Shown: positions 39,806 to 49,394 of the stretch, in pieces | Layout of the letters: each line of letters begins with the position of its first letter | How positions within the stretch are numbered: the stretch's first letter is position 1 | Notes under the pieces: model-generated | Told to the model about the DNA's origin: nothing | The model's database searches: none | What the model saw: only the letters and a program-made list of their open reading frames with translations | Assembly (NCBI RefSeq): GCF_000428725.1 | Contig: NZ_KE386791.1 | Span: 292,208-356,207 of the forward strand | Direction of reading: 5' to 3' | DNA length: 64,000 nucleotides | DNA from: Psychromonas aquimarina ATCC BAA-1526 | Lineage (GTDB): Bacteria > Pseudomonadota > Gammaproteobacteria > Enterobacterales > Psychromonadaceae | Translations under genes and position numbers: made by a program

Positions 39806-41077
39806 TTAAGACTCACCGGCTACCGTATATATTGCATCACATAATGTTTTCAGCTGCTGCTTTTCTATTACATAGGGAGGCATAATATAAACTAACTTGC
39901 CGAACGGACGGATCCACACGCCAAGCTCCACAAAACGCTTCTGTACAATGGCTACATCAAGCGGCTCGACCATCTCAACAACACCAATAGCCCCTAATAC
40001 CCGCACATCCTGCACCTGCTTTAGAGCTTTACAGGGGGCTAAGTAGTCATTAAGCTGTTTTTCTATACTGCTGACTTTATCTGACCAGCTGCACTCTAAC
40101 AGCTTATCAATGCTGGCATTAGCAACGGCACATGCTAAAGGATTGCCCATAAAGGTCGGCCCGTGCATAAATACGCCGGCTTTACCACTGCTGATGGTTT
40201 GAGCAATTTTATCAGTGGTTAAGGTAGCCGCCAGGCTCATATAACCGCCGGTGATAGCTTTACCTACACAAATAATATCCGGGCTGATACCTGCATGTTC
40301 ACAGGCAAACAGTTTACCGGTGCGTCCAAAGCCGGTAGCAATTTCATCGGCAATTAATAACAGACCATATTTATCGCAGAGTCTGCGTACACCTTTAAGA
40401 TATTCCGGATGATAAAAATACATGCCTCCTGCACCCTGCACAATCGGCTCTAAAATTACCGCGGCTATATTATGATGATTTTGCTTAACAGCTGCGCTGA
40501 TTTCGTCTAACTCACTTTCGCACCACTCCTGTTCAAAAGAGATGCCCGGCTGTGATACAAAAAGCTGCTGAGGCAGGAAGTTATGATACAACTCGTGCAT
40601 AGAGCCTTCGGGATCGGTAACAGACATGGCACCGAATGTATCACCGTGATATCCATTACGAATAGTTAGAAACTGACTTTTAGGTTTATCCAGTGAATGC
40701 CAGTACTGCAGCGCCATTTTTAATGCAACTTCAACACTGACGCTGCCTGAGTCTGCTAAAAAGACTTTATCCAGACCTTCGGGGGTTATGTCGACCAGTT
40801 TCTTAGCTAAATCGACAGCGGGCTGATGAGTCAGACCACCGAACATAACATGGGCCATTTTATCCAGCTGATTTTTGGCCGCCTGGTTAAGCTCCGGCAC
40901 ATTATAACCAAATAAACATGCCCACCAGGAGGACATGCCGTCTATCAGCTGATGATTATTTTCAAGGGTTAACATGCATTTATCAGCGCTAAGCACGCCG
41001 TAACAGGGTAACGGCGCTGTCATAGAAGTATAGGGGTGCCATAAGTGGTTGGTATCAAACTGCAGATCAATGTTCAT
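39806..41077 (-). CDS. bioA: adenosylmethionine-8-amino-7-oxononanoate aminotransferase BioA
   Basis: Transfers the amino group of S-adenosylmethionine to KAPA to give DAPA in biotin synthesis. 423 residues from ATG 41077; a GTG at 41086 would add three residues and neither start has a clear ribosome binding site. PLP lysine K273 (VGKAITGGYM), with HPYTSMT near the N-terminus, DSGSVSVEVALKMA and DEIATGFGRTG. Divergent from bioB, the E. coli arrangement. Confidence 0.95.
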   Translation of the reverse strand: MNIDLQFDTNHLWHPYTSMTAPLPCYGVLSADKCMLTLENNHQLIDGMSSWWACLFGYNVPELNQAAKNQLDKMAHVMFGGLTHQPAVDLAKKLVDITPEGLDKVFLADSGSVSVEVALKMALQYWHSLDKPKSQFLTIRNGYHGDTFGAMSVTDPEGSMHELYHNFLPQQLFVSQPGISFEQEWCESELDEISAAVKQNHHNIAAVILEPIVQGAGGMYFYHPEYLKGVRRLCDKYGLLLIADEIATGFGRTGKLFACEHAGISPDIICVGKAITGGYMSLAATLTTDKIAQTISSGKAGVFMHGPTFMGNPLACAVANASIDKLLECSWSDKVSSIEKQLNDYLAPCKALKQVQDVRVLGAIGVVEMVEPLDVAIVQKRFVELGVWIRPFGKLVYIMPPYVIEKQQLKTLCDAIYTVAGES

Positions 41078-41122
41078 GGTGGTCACTTTTTAGTCAGATG
41101 TAAAGATATAATCGTGAAAAAG

Positions 41123-41150
41123 TTGACAGTGTAGCTTTGAACCTTAAACT
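41123..41150 (+). promoter_or_regulatory. Candidate promoter of bioBFCD
   Basis: Perfect -35 TTGACA, N16, then TAAACT. Predicted start near 41157, 28 bases before bioB. Confidence 0.5.
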
Positions 41151-41168
41151 AGCCAAACTATTTTAAGG
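41142..41168. promoter_or_regulatory. Palindrome in the bioA-bioB control region
   Basis: CCTTAAACTAG-N5-CTATTTTAAGG: 11-bp arms with a single mismatch. It overlaps the predicted bioB -10 and start, where a repressor would act. It does not resemble the enteric BirA operator TTGTAAACC-N15-GGTTTACAA, which I could not find here. Regulator unknown. Confidence 0.5.
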
Positions 41169-41184
41169 GAAGTGAGAACTAATT

Positions 41185-42237
41185 ATGCCAAGCACAACAA
41201 TACGTCAGGACTGGACGGTTGCAGAAGTAGAAGCGATGTTTGCAATGCCGTTTATGGATCTGTTATTTGAAGCACAAACCATACACCGTGCAAACTTCCC
41301 GAAAAATGAAGTACAGGTTAGTACTTTATTATCTATCAAAACCGGAGCCTGCCCGGAAGACTGTAAATACTGCCCGCAAAGTGCACGTTACGATACCGGT
41401 CTTGAAAAAGAGCGTTTGATGGAAGTTGATAAAGTTATCAAAGCAGCTAAAGACGCCAAAGCAACAGGATCAACACGTTTTTGTATGGGCGCAGCCTGGA
41501 AAAATCCCAAGCAGCGAGATATGCCTTATCTTGTTGATATGATTAAAGAAGTAAAATCTTTAGGGCTAGAGTCCTGCATGACGCTAGGGATGCTCGACGG
41601 CGATCAGGCTGAGCAGCTTTCAGAAGCGGGCCTTGATTATTACAATCATAACCTGGATACCTCTCCGGAATATTACGATAAAATAATCACCACTCGTTCT
41701 TATCAGGACCGTTTAGATACATTGGACCATGTACGTAATGCCGGTATGAAAGTCTGCAGCGGCGGCATTGTCGGTTTAGGTGAAGAGGGCAAAGACAGAT
41801 CCGGTTTATTAGTGCAGCTTGCTAATATGCCCAGACAGCCTGAAAGTGTACCGATTAACAAGCTGGTTAAGGTTCAAGGCACACCGCTGGACAATGTTGA
41901 TGATTTAGATGAATTCACCTTTATTAAAACTATTGCTATTGCCCGTATTATGATGCCGAAATCGCATGTACGTTTATCTGCGGGCCGCGAGGATATGTCA
42001 GAGCAGACCCAGGCCCTGTGTTTTATGGCCGGTGCAAACTCCATCTTTTACGGATGCAAACTGCTGACTACAGCAAACCCTGATGAAAACTCAGATATGA
42101 AACTGTTCAAAAAATTAGGCATTAATAAAGAAGCTGTTAATTTTTCTCCCTTTGAAAAAGAGAAGCCGGTTGATGCCGCAATCGTTCGTCACAGTGAAAA
42201 AGATGAACTGTTTTACGATGCAACAAGCAGACTGTAA
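41185..42237 (+). CDS. bioB: biotin synthase BioB
   Basis: Radical-SAM enzyme that inserts sulfur into dethiobiotin. 350 residues. The radical-SAM cluster Cys are C56, C60, C63 in CPEDCKYC. Further ligands of the second cluster are expected at the conserved Cys in CMGAAW and SCMTLGML. The stop overlaps the bioF start (TAATG). Confidence 0.96.
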   Translation: MPSTTIRQDWTVAEVEAMFAMPFMDLLFEAQTIHRANFPKNEVQVSTLLSIKTGACPEDCKYCPQSARYDTGLEKERLMEVDKVIKAAKDAKATGSTRFCMGAAWKNPKQRDMPYLVDMIKEVKSLGLESCMTLGMLDGDQAEQLSEAGLDYYNHNLDTSPEYYDKIITTRSYQDRLDTLDHVRNAGMKVCSGGIVGLGEEGKDRSGLLVQLANMPRQPESVPINKLVKVQGTPLDNVDDLDEFTFIKTIAIARIMMPKSHVRLSAGREDMSEQTQALCFMAGANSIFYGCKLLTTANPDENSDMKLFKKLGINKEAVNFSPFEKEKPVDAAIVRHSEKDELFYDATSRL

Positions 42238-43406
42238 TGGCATTTGATTTTATAGAGCAGCAGCTTAAAGTCCGTTATCAAGACGGACTTTATCGTAAAT
42301 GTACAGTCGCCGATGGTCAGCAGGGGCGTTATCTCATTGCTGATAACAAAACATACCTTAATTTTTCCAGTAATGATTATTTAGGCCTGGCCTCTGATCC
42401 TGCTTTAATAAAAGCATGGCAGAAGGGGGCGGAGCTGTTTGGTGTCGGCAGCGGCGGTTCGTTTCTTGTTACAGGATATAACCAGGCACATGCAGAGCTT
42501 ACTGCGCAATTGAAGGAATGGCTGGGTGTAGAAGCATTAGCACTGTTCAGCTCCGGTTATTCAGCTAATCAGGCGGTTATCAAACTGCTGCTTAATAAAC
42601 ATGATCTGCTTATTCAGGACAAACTGAATCATGCATCATTGATGGAAGCCGGTACGCTTGCCGACTGTAAAATGCTTCGCTTCAGACATAATGATACAGC
42701 TCACCTTACCTCTTTATTGAATAATCATAAAGAAGCTGAAGGTAACAAACTAATTATTAGTGAAGGTGTATTCAGTATGGACGGTGACACTGCACCTGTT
42801 CAGTCACTGTATCAGCAGGCGCAGGAAAATAATGCCTGGCTAATGATTGATGATGCTCATGGTTTAGGTGTGTCGGGCAGAAACGGCCAAGGCAGTATAG
42901 TTGAAGCAGGATTAAAAAATTCTGATGTGCAGATATATATGGCAACCTTTGGTAAAGCATTAGGTGTGGGCGGTGCTTTTGTTGCCGGTTCACAATCTTT
43001 TATTGATTATTTAACTAATTTCTCCAAACCTTATATTTATACAACAGGTCTGCCTCCGGCTATGGCTTATACCATCACTCAGGCGACAAAAATGACAGAA
43101 TCTGAGCAGTGGCGCCGTGATAAGCTGCACAGCTTAATCAAAACATTCAGAGAGTCAGCTGCAGATAAATGCATTGAACTTGGTGAATCACAGACAGCTG
43201 TTCAGCCTGTTATTATCGGTGACAGCCGCCGAACCTTAAATCTCGCTGAAAAACTTAAAAAGTTAGGTTTCTGGACAACCGCTATTCGTCCTCCCACCGT
43301 GCCGGTTAACAGTGCCCGTTTACGCATTACCTTAACCACGAATCATGAAATAGAAGATCTGAAAATGCTGATTGACGCTATTAGCCGGATTATCAATGAA
43401 CAGTAG
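42237..43406 (+). CDS. bioF: 8-amino-7-oxononanoate synthase BioF
   Basis: PLP enzyme that condenses pimeloyl-ACP with alanine to give KAPA. 389 residues; PLP lysine K240 in ATFGKALGVGG, with DDAHGLGVSG upstream. One-base overlap with bioB and an 11-base overlap with bioC, consistent with a tightly coupled bioBFCD operon. Confidence 0.95.
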   Translation: MAFDFIEQQLKVRYQDGLYRKCTVADGQQGRYLIADNKTYLNFSSNDYLGLASDPALIKAWQKGAELFGVGSGGSFLVTGYNQAHAELTAQLKEWLGVEALALFSSGYSANQAVIKLLLNKHDLLIQDKLNHASLMEAGTLADCKMLRFRHNDTAHLTSLLNNHKEAEGNKLIISEGVFSMDGDTAPVQSLYQQAQENNAWLMIDDAHGLGVSGRNGQGSIVEAGLKNSDVQIYMATFGKALGVGGAFVAGSQSFIDYLTNFSKPYIYTTGLPPAMAYTITQATKMTESEQWRRDKLHSLIKTFRESAADKCIELGESQTAVQPVIIGDSRRTLNLAEKLKKLGFWTTAIRPPTVPVNSARLRITLTTNHEIEDLKMLIDAISRIINEQ

Positions 43407-44202
43407 AATAATAACTAATGGGCCGCTTGATATAAACAAGCAGGCTGTTGAAGCATCTTTTTCTAAAGCCGCCGAACATTATGATCAGTTTGCTCAGCTG
43501 CAGAGAGATATCGGTCTGCAGCTGTTTAAGCAACTATCGGCAGATAAGCCGGCAAATATTTTAGATCTCGGCTGCGGCACAGGTTATTTTAGTGAAAAGT
43601 TAGCTGATTTTTATCCGCATAGTTCTCTAACTTGTTTTGATCTTTCTAGCGCTATGCTGGAGCAGGTAAAACAAAAAAATCTAGTGCAGGTGACCTGTCA
43701 GCAGGGAGATATCGACAAGCAGCCTTTTCCTAAAAACTTTTTTGATCTGATTTTTTCTAATCTGGTTGTGCAGTGGAGTGCGGATCTCGGCTGTTGTTTA
43801 CAGCAGTTAAAAGAATCCTTAACCACGGGGGGCAAATTACATATTTCAACGCTTCTTGACGGCTCACTTCATGAACTTACCCAGGCCTGGAAGAGTGTTG
43901 ACAGCCACCCGCATACCAATTCATTTTTAAGCTTAGCGGTTATTGAAGAGTTATTAGCACCGCTTGCTTTTCAATCGCTAAAAATAACTACAGAAACCCG
44001 CACTTTAGAGTATGACAATGTCATTGAAGTGATGCGCGCTTTAAAAGGCATAGGTGCAAATCATGTTCATGGCCATCAAAGGTTAAAGTTACAAGGCAGG
44101 CAGCTGATCAATCAATTAGAACAAGGTTATTCTCCTTTTGTTAATGACAATGGTTTATTAAATTTAACTTATCAAGTTTGTTATATAGAGGCTGTAAAAT
44201 AG
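43396..44202 (+). CDS. bioC: malonyl-ACP O-methyltransferase BioC
   Basis: Methylates malonyl-ACP to let it enter fatty acid synthesis as the pimelate precursor. 268 residues from ATG 43396, which overlaps the bioF end; longer in-frame starts inside bioF are less likely. SAM-binding motif I is LDLGCGTGYF (about 55-64), and VQWSADL and MRALKGIGANH are as in BioC. BioH, needed to release pimeloyl-ACP, is not in this operon. Confidence 0.92.
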   Translation: MNSRIITNGPLDINKQAVEASFSKAAEHYDQFAQLQRDIGLQLFKQLSADKPANILDLGCGTGYFSEKLADFYPHSSLTCFDLSSAMLEQVKQKNLVQVTCQQGDIDKQPFPKNFFDLIFSNLVVQWSADLGCCLQQLKESLTTGGKLHISTLLDGSLHELTQAWKSVDSHPHTNSFLSLAVIEELLAPLAFQSLKITTETRTLEYDNVIEVMRALKGIGANHVHGHQRLKLQGRQLINQLEQGYSPFVNDNGLLNLTYQVCYIEAVK

Positions 44203-44886
44203 ATGTTTAAAGATAAAACTGTATTTGTGACCGGTACTGATACCGATGTTGGAAAAACTATCTGTGTTAAAGCACTGCTGCAGGCCGCCGGGCGGCAGAG
44301 TTTAACTACGCTGGCTTATAAACCCATTGCCGCCGGCTGCATGGTAACCTCTAAGGGACTGCGCAACGACGATGCATTGATTTTACAGCAGAGCAGCACA
44401 GTTACTGTGCCGTATCAGGCTGTTAATCCGATCGCTTTTAAGCCGCCCATTGCACCGCATATTGCCGCAGAGCTGGTCAATACTCCCATAGAAGTGGATG
44501 TCATAACTCAGGGGCTGAAAGTTCTGCAGGATAAAAAAGCAGACCTGTTAATTGTGGAAGGCGCAGGCGGCTGGCGTTTACCATTAAATAATGAACAGCT
44601 GTTATCGGACTGGGTAAAAGCACAGAAGCTGCCGGTTATATTAGTGGTCGGAATGAAGCTTGGCTGTCTTAATCACGCACTGTTAACTTATGAGACGATT
44701 GTCAACGACGGTCTGAATGTGGTCGGCTGGATTGCCAATCAGCTGCAGCCCGACATGCCCTATTATGAGCAGAACCTGCATTTGCTGACCAAGAAATTAG
44801 ATGCGCCGCTGATTGCAGAAATTCCTTATCTTAGCAATGTTAATAACAGTGATTTAGCTCAATATGTAAATTGCGATTTCAGCTGA
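44203..44886 (+). CDS. bioD: dethiobiotin synthetase BioD
   Basis: ATP-dependent ring closure of DAPA with CO2. 227 residues. P-loop GTDTDVGKT at 11-19, YKPIAAGC and VEGAGGWRLP follow. It starts directly after the bioC stop with GAGG 11-14 bases upstream. Last gene of the operon; a 13-bp hairpin follows. Confidence 0.95.
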   Translation: MFKDKTVFVTGTDTDVGKTICVKALLQAAGRQSLTTLAYKPIAAGCMVTSKGLRNDDALILQQSSTVTVPYQAVNPIAFKPPIAPHIAAELVNTPIEVDVITQGLKVLQDKKADLLIVEGAGGWRLPLNNEQLLSDWVKAQKLPVILVVGMKLGCLNHALLTYETIVNDGLNVVGWIANQLQPDMPYYEQNLHLLTKKLDAPLIAEIPYLSNVNNSDLAQYVNCDFS

Positions 44887-44896
44887 TTTAAATTCA

Positions 44897-44929
44897 CAGC
44901 GGCTGCTTTACATTTAAAAGCAGCCGCTG
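44897..44929 (+). terminator. Long hairpin after bioD
   Basis: CAGCGGCTGCTTT / AAAGCAGCCGCTG, a perfect 13-bp stem with a seven-base loop, 11 bases past bioD. No T tract follows, so it may stop exonucleases rather than polymerase. Confidence 0.6.
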
Positions 44930-45067
44930 CTATTCAGACATTACCTGCAGTCCTTAATATCCCGCCCGGATTGACATAATCCCATATTATAGAAATTACC
45001 ATATACTTATCAGTGCAAGGCATGCAGTAAACAGGAGTGTTTACTTTATAAGGCTAAAGGACTGTCT

Positions 45068-46231
45068 ATGATAAATTCATTAAAGCAGGCAAGCAGGTTT
45101 TCCTCTCGCAGCAAATTTATTATTCTGCATACATTGACCAGTGCAGGAGTTATCCTGTTTCTTCTGTTCTTTTATTACTCTTTTTCCAGCAGCCTTAAAC
45201 AGGAAAAATATATTCAGGCCAAGCACCTCTCTGAAGCTGGAGTCGGTGTTATACAGTCCTTTCATCAACAGGCAGTAAAAGGAGAATTAACACTTGTACA
45301 GGCGCAGATGCTGGCTAAGAAAGCACTGCAGTCTGCTGTGTATGGTAAAAACGGCTATTTCTGGATCAGTGATACACGAGGCAAGCTGTTGATGCACCCT
45401 TATCAGACACAGAAAGTCGGCGATAATATGCTCAACTGGACTGATATAAATGGAAAATTCTTTTTCCGCGAGCTGATTCGTGAAGCTAAAGCGGGTGGGG
45501 GCTGGGTTTCCTATTACTGGTCAAAACCGAATACGGAAACTGAGTACCCGAAAATATCTTATGTCGAATACTTTGAATCATGGGACTGGGTCCTAGGTAC
45601 CGGTGTCTATCTTGATGATGTAGAGAAAGAGATCTACTGGGCTATGCTCCAGACTTCGGGCATTGTTATCGGCTGCTTTTTAATCTTTACTATTATTATC
45701 ATTTTAATAGTTAATCATTTTGTGCGCGAGCTTGAAGAGCTGGCCATAAGAGACGGTCTGACAAACCTATATACAAAACGTTTTTTAAAAGAAATTCTGC
45801 CGTCTATTATCAATAAAAATCAGCGCGATAAAGACTGTTTAATGGCGGCCATTTTTATGGATATTGACCACTTCAAGCGGGTAAATGATAATTACGGTCA
45901 TAACAATGGAGATAAAGTATTACGGAAAATAGCTCAAGTTGTGATCGATGATACTCGTGCGGGAGATTTCTGTATCCGTTTCGGCGGTGAAGAGTTTCTT
46001 GTTGTCGGTGTATTTGCAGATGCACAGACAACGATTGATATTGCAGAAAGGATCCGCGTAGATGTTTCGCAGTTACAGTTTGCTGCTGAAAAGAAAAAAT
46101 TTCAAGTTACATTAAGTGCAGGTATTGCACTGTATGACAGTCAAAAAGAAACCTTTGATGATACGATAAAACGCGCGGATAAAAAACTGTACGAATCGAA
46201 ACAGGGCGGCCGTGATCGTGTTTCTATTTAA
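45068..46231 (+). CDS. Cache-domain diguanylate cyclase
   Basis: 387 residues. Transmembrane helices at about 17-38 and 196-217 enclose a periplasmic single-Cache sensor (YGKNGYFWISDTRGKLLMHP, 92-111, is the typical core). The cytoplasmic GGDEF domain has GGEEF at 306-310, the substrate-site motif MDIDHFKRVND, and an intact RxxD inhibitory site (R297-D300) five residues before it. It should make cyclic di-GMP with product inhibition. The ligand is unknown; single-Cache domains often bind small organic acids. Single gene with its own leader. Confidence 0.9.
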   Translation: MINSLKQASRFSSRSKFIILHTLTSAGVILFLLFFYYSFSSSLKQEKYIQAKHLSEAGVGVIQSFHQQAVKGELTLVQAQMLAKKALQSAVYGKNGYFWISDTRGKLLMHPYQTQKVGDNMLNWTDINGKFFFRELIREAKAGGGWVSYYWSKPNTETEYPKISYVEYFESWDWVLGTGVYLDDVEKEIYWAMLQTSGIVIGCFLIFTIIIILIVNHFVRELEELAIRDGLTNLYTKRFLKEILPSIINKNQRDKDCLMAAIFMDIDHFKRVNDNYGHNNGDKVLRKIAQVVIDDTRAGDFCIRFGGEEFLVVGVFADAQTTIDIAERIRVDVSQLQFAAEKKKFQVTLSAGIALYDSQKETFDDTIKRADKKLYESKQGGRDRVSI

Positions 46232-46351
46232 TTATTATTGTCAATAATTGTGCGTTTAACACAAGTAAAATAATTGATGAAATGACAGGGAATACTAACA
46301 TATAGATATAGTTGTTTATCTACCGGGTATTACTGTTAAGAGAATTCAATA

Positions 46352-47125
46352 ATGAAAATTCAATTTATTGACACCACAAAGGAAACACTTGAACAATATT
46401 TTGCATATTACGTCAGCAGTTTAAGTTCTCCAATTGATTCATTTTTAGAGCAGTATATTTTAAATTCAGATTTCCTGCGCATTGAACTAGATGAGCAGAC
46501 TATTGGATATGCAGCCGTTCATCAGCAGTTTTTAATAACGCAGTTCTATTTAACAGATGCTTACAAGCCGTTAGGGCAGGAAGTCTATCATCAGCTAAAA
46601 AAAACGGCGCAGGTTAAAGAGGCATTGGTACCTACTTGTGACGAGTTCTTTTTGAGTCATGCGCTTGAATCTAACAGAGGTTTTGAGTTTCAGGCGTATA
46701 TTTTTCAAGACTGTAAAACTGCTGATCAACATGTAAATGAACTTGCCGGTTTTGAACTGGTATTAGCAAGCCAGCATGATATTTTTTTTATTAAAGAAAA
46801 CAGCGGTGATTTTTTTACTGATCTGGAAAAGCATATAGAAGAGGAGGAGATATATATTGGTTTGTACCAGGGGGAAAGAGTATCATTCGGCATTATTCAA
46901 GAGTCCCGTATCTGCACACAATTTGCCAGTATCGGCATGTATGTCATCGAGGGCAAAAAACAGCTGGGATTTGCAGTAAAAACCTTATTTTGTTTAAAAA
47001 ATTACTGTTATAACAGGTGTATGTATCCGGTGGCAGGGTGCTGGTATTATAACCATAACGCTAAAAAAGCGCTTAATAGCGCCGCAATGTTCGCTAATAC
47101 AAGGCTGTTAAAAATCCAACTGTAA
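46352..47125 (+). CDS. GNAT-like protein, probably divergent acetyltransferase
   Basis: 257 residues, soluble. The last 60 residues have the GNAT ending (IGMYVIEGKKQLGFAVKTL, then PVAGCWYYNHNAKKALNSA), where the acetyl-CoA loop would be; the usual R/Q-x-x-G-x-G/A is altered to EGKKQLGFA, so activity is uncertain. The N-terminal half is unlike anything I know. No operon partner. Medium confidence on the family. Confidence 0.6.
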   Translation: MKIQFIDTTKETLEQYFAYYVSSLSSPIDSFLEQYILNSDFLRIELDEQTIGYAAVHQQFLITQFYLTDAYKPLGQEVYHQLKKTAQVKEALVPTCDEFFLSHALESNRGFEFQAYIFQDCKTADQHVNELAGFELVLASQHDIFFIKENSGDFFTDLEKHIEEEEIYIGLYQGERVSFGIIQESRICTQFASIGMYVIEGKKQLGFAVKTLFCLKNYCYNRCMYPVAGCWYYNHNAKKALNSAAMFANTRLLKIQL

Positions 47126-47236
47126 ATCACTTGTTCGCCTGTGAAGAGCCGGTTGTAAGTGAAAGATAAATATGTATTTTTAATGCCCGCATAGATACAA
47201 TGTAAACTTCAGTGCAGATAACTATTTGAAGAAAAC

Positions 47237-47617
47237 ATGTACCCAAAATTTATATTATTAATAACCAGCTCTGCATTTATTTATTCTGCACTCACAGCTG
47301 TAATCCCGAGCTCTCTAGTCTACTATTACGGCTTAATTAATACGCTTACCTTCCTCTGCTACGCCGTTGATAAATATGCCGCCTGTCATAACCGCTGGCG
47401 TATTAAAGAGTCAAGGCTGCATCTGTTGTCTCTTATCGGAGGATGGTTTGGTGCGCTGGTGGCACAGATAATTGTAAATCATAAATTATGCAAAACCTCT
47501 TTTCAGGCTGTTTACTGGTTAACTGCAGTACTTCATAATATTGCTCTAGTGTATTTTTTATCTGAACAGGGTAATGAATATATTGTGCTGCTGCTTAACT
47601 ACATAAATATTCCGTAA
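47237..47617 (+). CDS. DUF1294 family membrane protein
   Basis: 126 residues with three or four hydrophobic helices. The DUF1294 pattern is clear: YAVDKYAA (44-51), RIKESRLHLLSLIGGWFGAL (55-74), and HKLCKTSFQAVYW (83-95). Function unknown. In some relatives the domain is fused to a cold-shock domain; here it stands alone. Confidence 0.8.
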   Translation: MYPKFILLITSSAFIYSALTAVIPSSLVYYYGLINTLTFLCYAVDKYAACHNRWRIKESRLHLLSLIGGWFGALVAQIIVNHKLCKTSFQAVYWLTAVLHNIALVYFLSEQGNEYIVLLLNYINIP

Positions 47618-47738
47618 TAAAAGAAAATATAAAGCTTTGCTTTCCGGCTGATAACAACTGTGTATTTTTCAATTAATTTTACTGTGTCTCTCATTTTTAT
47701 AATAACTGCTTAAAGTTATTGATGAATTTTTGAAAAAG

Positions 47739-47843
47739 ATGAAAAAGCATCCTATCTTCAGTCCATTACATGGATTATTACTGTTAAGCTTGGTGATTTT
47801 TATTCTCTTATTGCAAAGCAGAGATTCAAGATCAGACAGTTAA
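47739..47843 (+). CDS. possible 34-residue single-helix membrane peptide
   Basis: ATG at 47739, stop TAA at 47841. The product starts MKKHPIFSPLHG, has one hydrophobic helix (about residues 10-25, rich in Leu/Ile) and ends in a charged tail QSRDSRSDS. This is the layout of many bacterial small membrane proteins. The ribosome binding site is poor (gaaaaag), so expression is uncertain. It explains part of the 259-base gap before the next gene. Confidence 0.35.
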   Translation: MKKHPIFSPLHGLLLLSLVIFILLLQSRDSRSDS

Positions 47844-47876
47844 TCTAATTTTAATTTATCTGATATCGGTTTATTT

Positions 47877-48341
47877 ATGCTTAGAATTAGACATTATTTA
47901 CCCGGAGAAGAGCCTCTATTAAGAGAGCTGTTATTTAATACAGTTAGAAATATTAACTGTCGTGATTATTCTCAAGCTCAGGTTCAGGCCTGGGCGGCAG
48001 AAGAATATGACCCTCTCGAATGGCAGGCTCGTATCAAATCCATTAATCCATTTGTGGTTACGCTTAAGAATGAAATTGTAGCCTATGGGGATCTGCAGTC
48101 GGATGGTTATATAGATCATTTCTTCTGTCACTATCTGCACCAGAAAAAAGGTATTGCAAAGGCTTTAATGCGTCTGTTGTTACGAACGGGTAAAGATAAC
48201 GGCATAAAAAGGTTTTATTCCAATGTCAGTATTACTGCAAAACCATTCTTCGAACACTTCGGCTTTAGAATTGTTAAGGAGCAGCTGGTGGAAATGAACG
48301 GACTGGTATTAAAAAACTATTTAATGGAGAAAACCGTCTAA
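47877..48341 (+). CDS. GNAT family N-acetyltransferase
   Basis: 154 residues, full-length GNAT. The acetyl-CoA-binding motif A is FFCHYLHQKKGIAKALM (82-98), with K-K-G-I-A as the R/Q-x-x-G-x-G/A loop; motif B is NVSITAKPFFEHFGFRIV (119-136). Substrate unknown; the overall look is YafP-like. Single gene. Confidence 0.8.
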   Translation: MLRIRHYLPGEEPLLRELLFNTVRNINCRDYSQAQVQAWAAEEYDPLEWQARIKSINPFVVTLKNEIVAYGDLQSDGYIDHFFCHYLHQKKGIAKALMRLLLRTGKDNGIKRFYSNVSITAKPFFEHFGFRIVKEQLVEMNGLVLKNYLMEKTV

Positions 48342-48452
48342 TTATAAGTGCCGGTTCCTTAAGTGTTATTTCTTATAAACCGCTCTAGTTTATTTGACGC
48401 TTATTTATCAGGCACTAAACTTATCCTTGTATCTCTTTGTTAAGGATTGATA

Positions 48453-49394
48453 ATGAACAGGCTATTGTTAATCATTGTGTTTACTGTTTTACCTTTTCAT
48501 TTATCCGCTTCACAAATTCTGCGTGTAGGCTCTACATTATGGCCTGGATATGAACCTCTGCATTATGCTAATGAGTTTGGTATATATCAAAAGTATAACA
48601 TCCGCACGATTGACTATCCCTCTGCCAGTGAGGTTTTACGTGCATTCAAAAACAGAGCTCTGGAAGCCGCCGCCTTAACACTTGATGAAGTTGTTTCATT
48701 AAGACGTTTAGGTATAAAAATGAAAATAATTCTCGTTTGTGATGTTTCCGATGGTGCTGATGTGATCCTGTCAACACCGGAGATCAATTCGGTGAAACAA
48801 TTAAAGGCTAAACGAGTTGCAGTGGAACCATCGGCCGCCGGAGCCTATCTTCTAAGTCGGGCACTGCAGATTCATAATGTAAAACTCAATGAGATAGAAA
48901 TCGTCAAAATGGATGTCAGTACCGGTGTTGATGCATTTACTAATAACCAGGCCGATGCTTTTGTGACCTATGAACCGATGCGTACAAAATTAATGAACTT
49001 AGGCCTGGTGGAAATATTTACCAGTAAAAGTATTCCTAATGAAATAGTTGATGTGCTGGTGGTTCATGAAAGTGTTTATAATAACAACAAAGAGCAGCTC
49101 AATATATTAATCCAGGGCTGGTTTATGGCGATGCAGGTATTTCAGAACAACCCGGTGAGAGCTTATGATTATGTTTCATCGCGTATGCAGATAACGCCGG
49201 CTAAGGTTCAGGAAAGTTACTTCGGGCTGAAGCTGGTAAGCCTTGCTGAAAACCATAAATTTCTTTCCGGCGCGGAAGCTGTGCTCTTTAGCAGCTGGAC
49301 AAGAGTAATACAGCATATGAAAAATACTCGGTTAATTAATGAGTCCATTGCTGCTGACAGCATCATCACAGGTGAGTTTCTGCCGGAGAAATAA
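48453..49394 (+). CDS. NMT1/SsuA-type periplasmic solute-binding protein, first copy
   Basis: 313 residues from ATG 48453, which has TAAGGA six bases upstream; a TTG two codons earlier is less likely. A signal peptide covers about 1-20 (cut near LSAS-Q). The body is the type II binding-protein fold of the nitrate/sulfonate/thiamine-precursor group: WPGYEPLHYANEFGIY, then TLDEVVSLRRLGI and VEPSAAGAYLL. No permease or ATPase gene of that transporter class is near; instead its stop overlaps the start of a GGDEF-EAL protein. It is therefore likely a sensor partner rather than a transporter part. Ligand unknown. Confidence 0.85.
   Translation: MNRLLLIIVFTVLPFHLSASQILRVGSTLWPGYEPLHYANEFGIYQKYNIRTIDYPSASEVLRAFKNRALEAAALTLDEVVSLRRLGIKMKIILVCDVSDGADVILSTPEINSVKQLKAKRVAVEPSAAGAYLLSRALQIHNVKLNEIEIVKMDVSTGVDAFTNNQADAFVTYEPMRTKLMNLGLVEIFTSKSIPNEIVDVLVVHESVYNNNKEQLNILIQGWFMAMQVFQNNPVRAYDYVSSRMQITPAKVQESYFGLKLVSLAENHKFLSGAEAVLFSSWTRVIQHMKNTRLINESIAADSIITGEFLPEK

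Noticed and set aside
41087-41184. Canonical BirA operator in the bioA-bioB gap
   Set aside because: Looked for TTGTAAACC and GGTTTACAA half-sites; none found with acceptable spacing.
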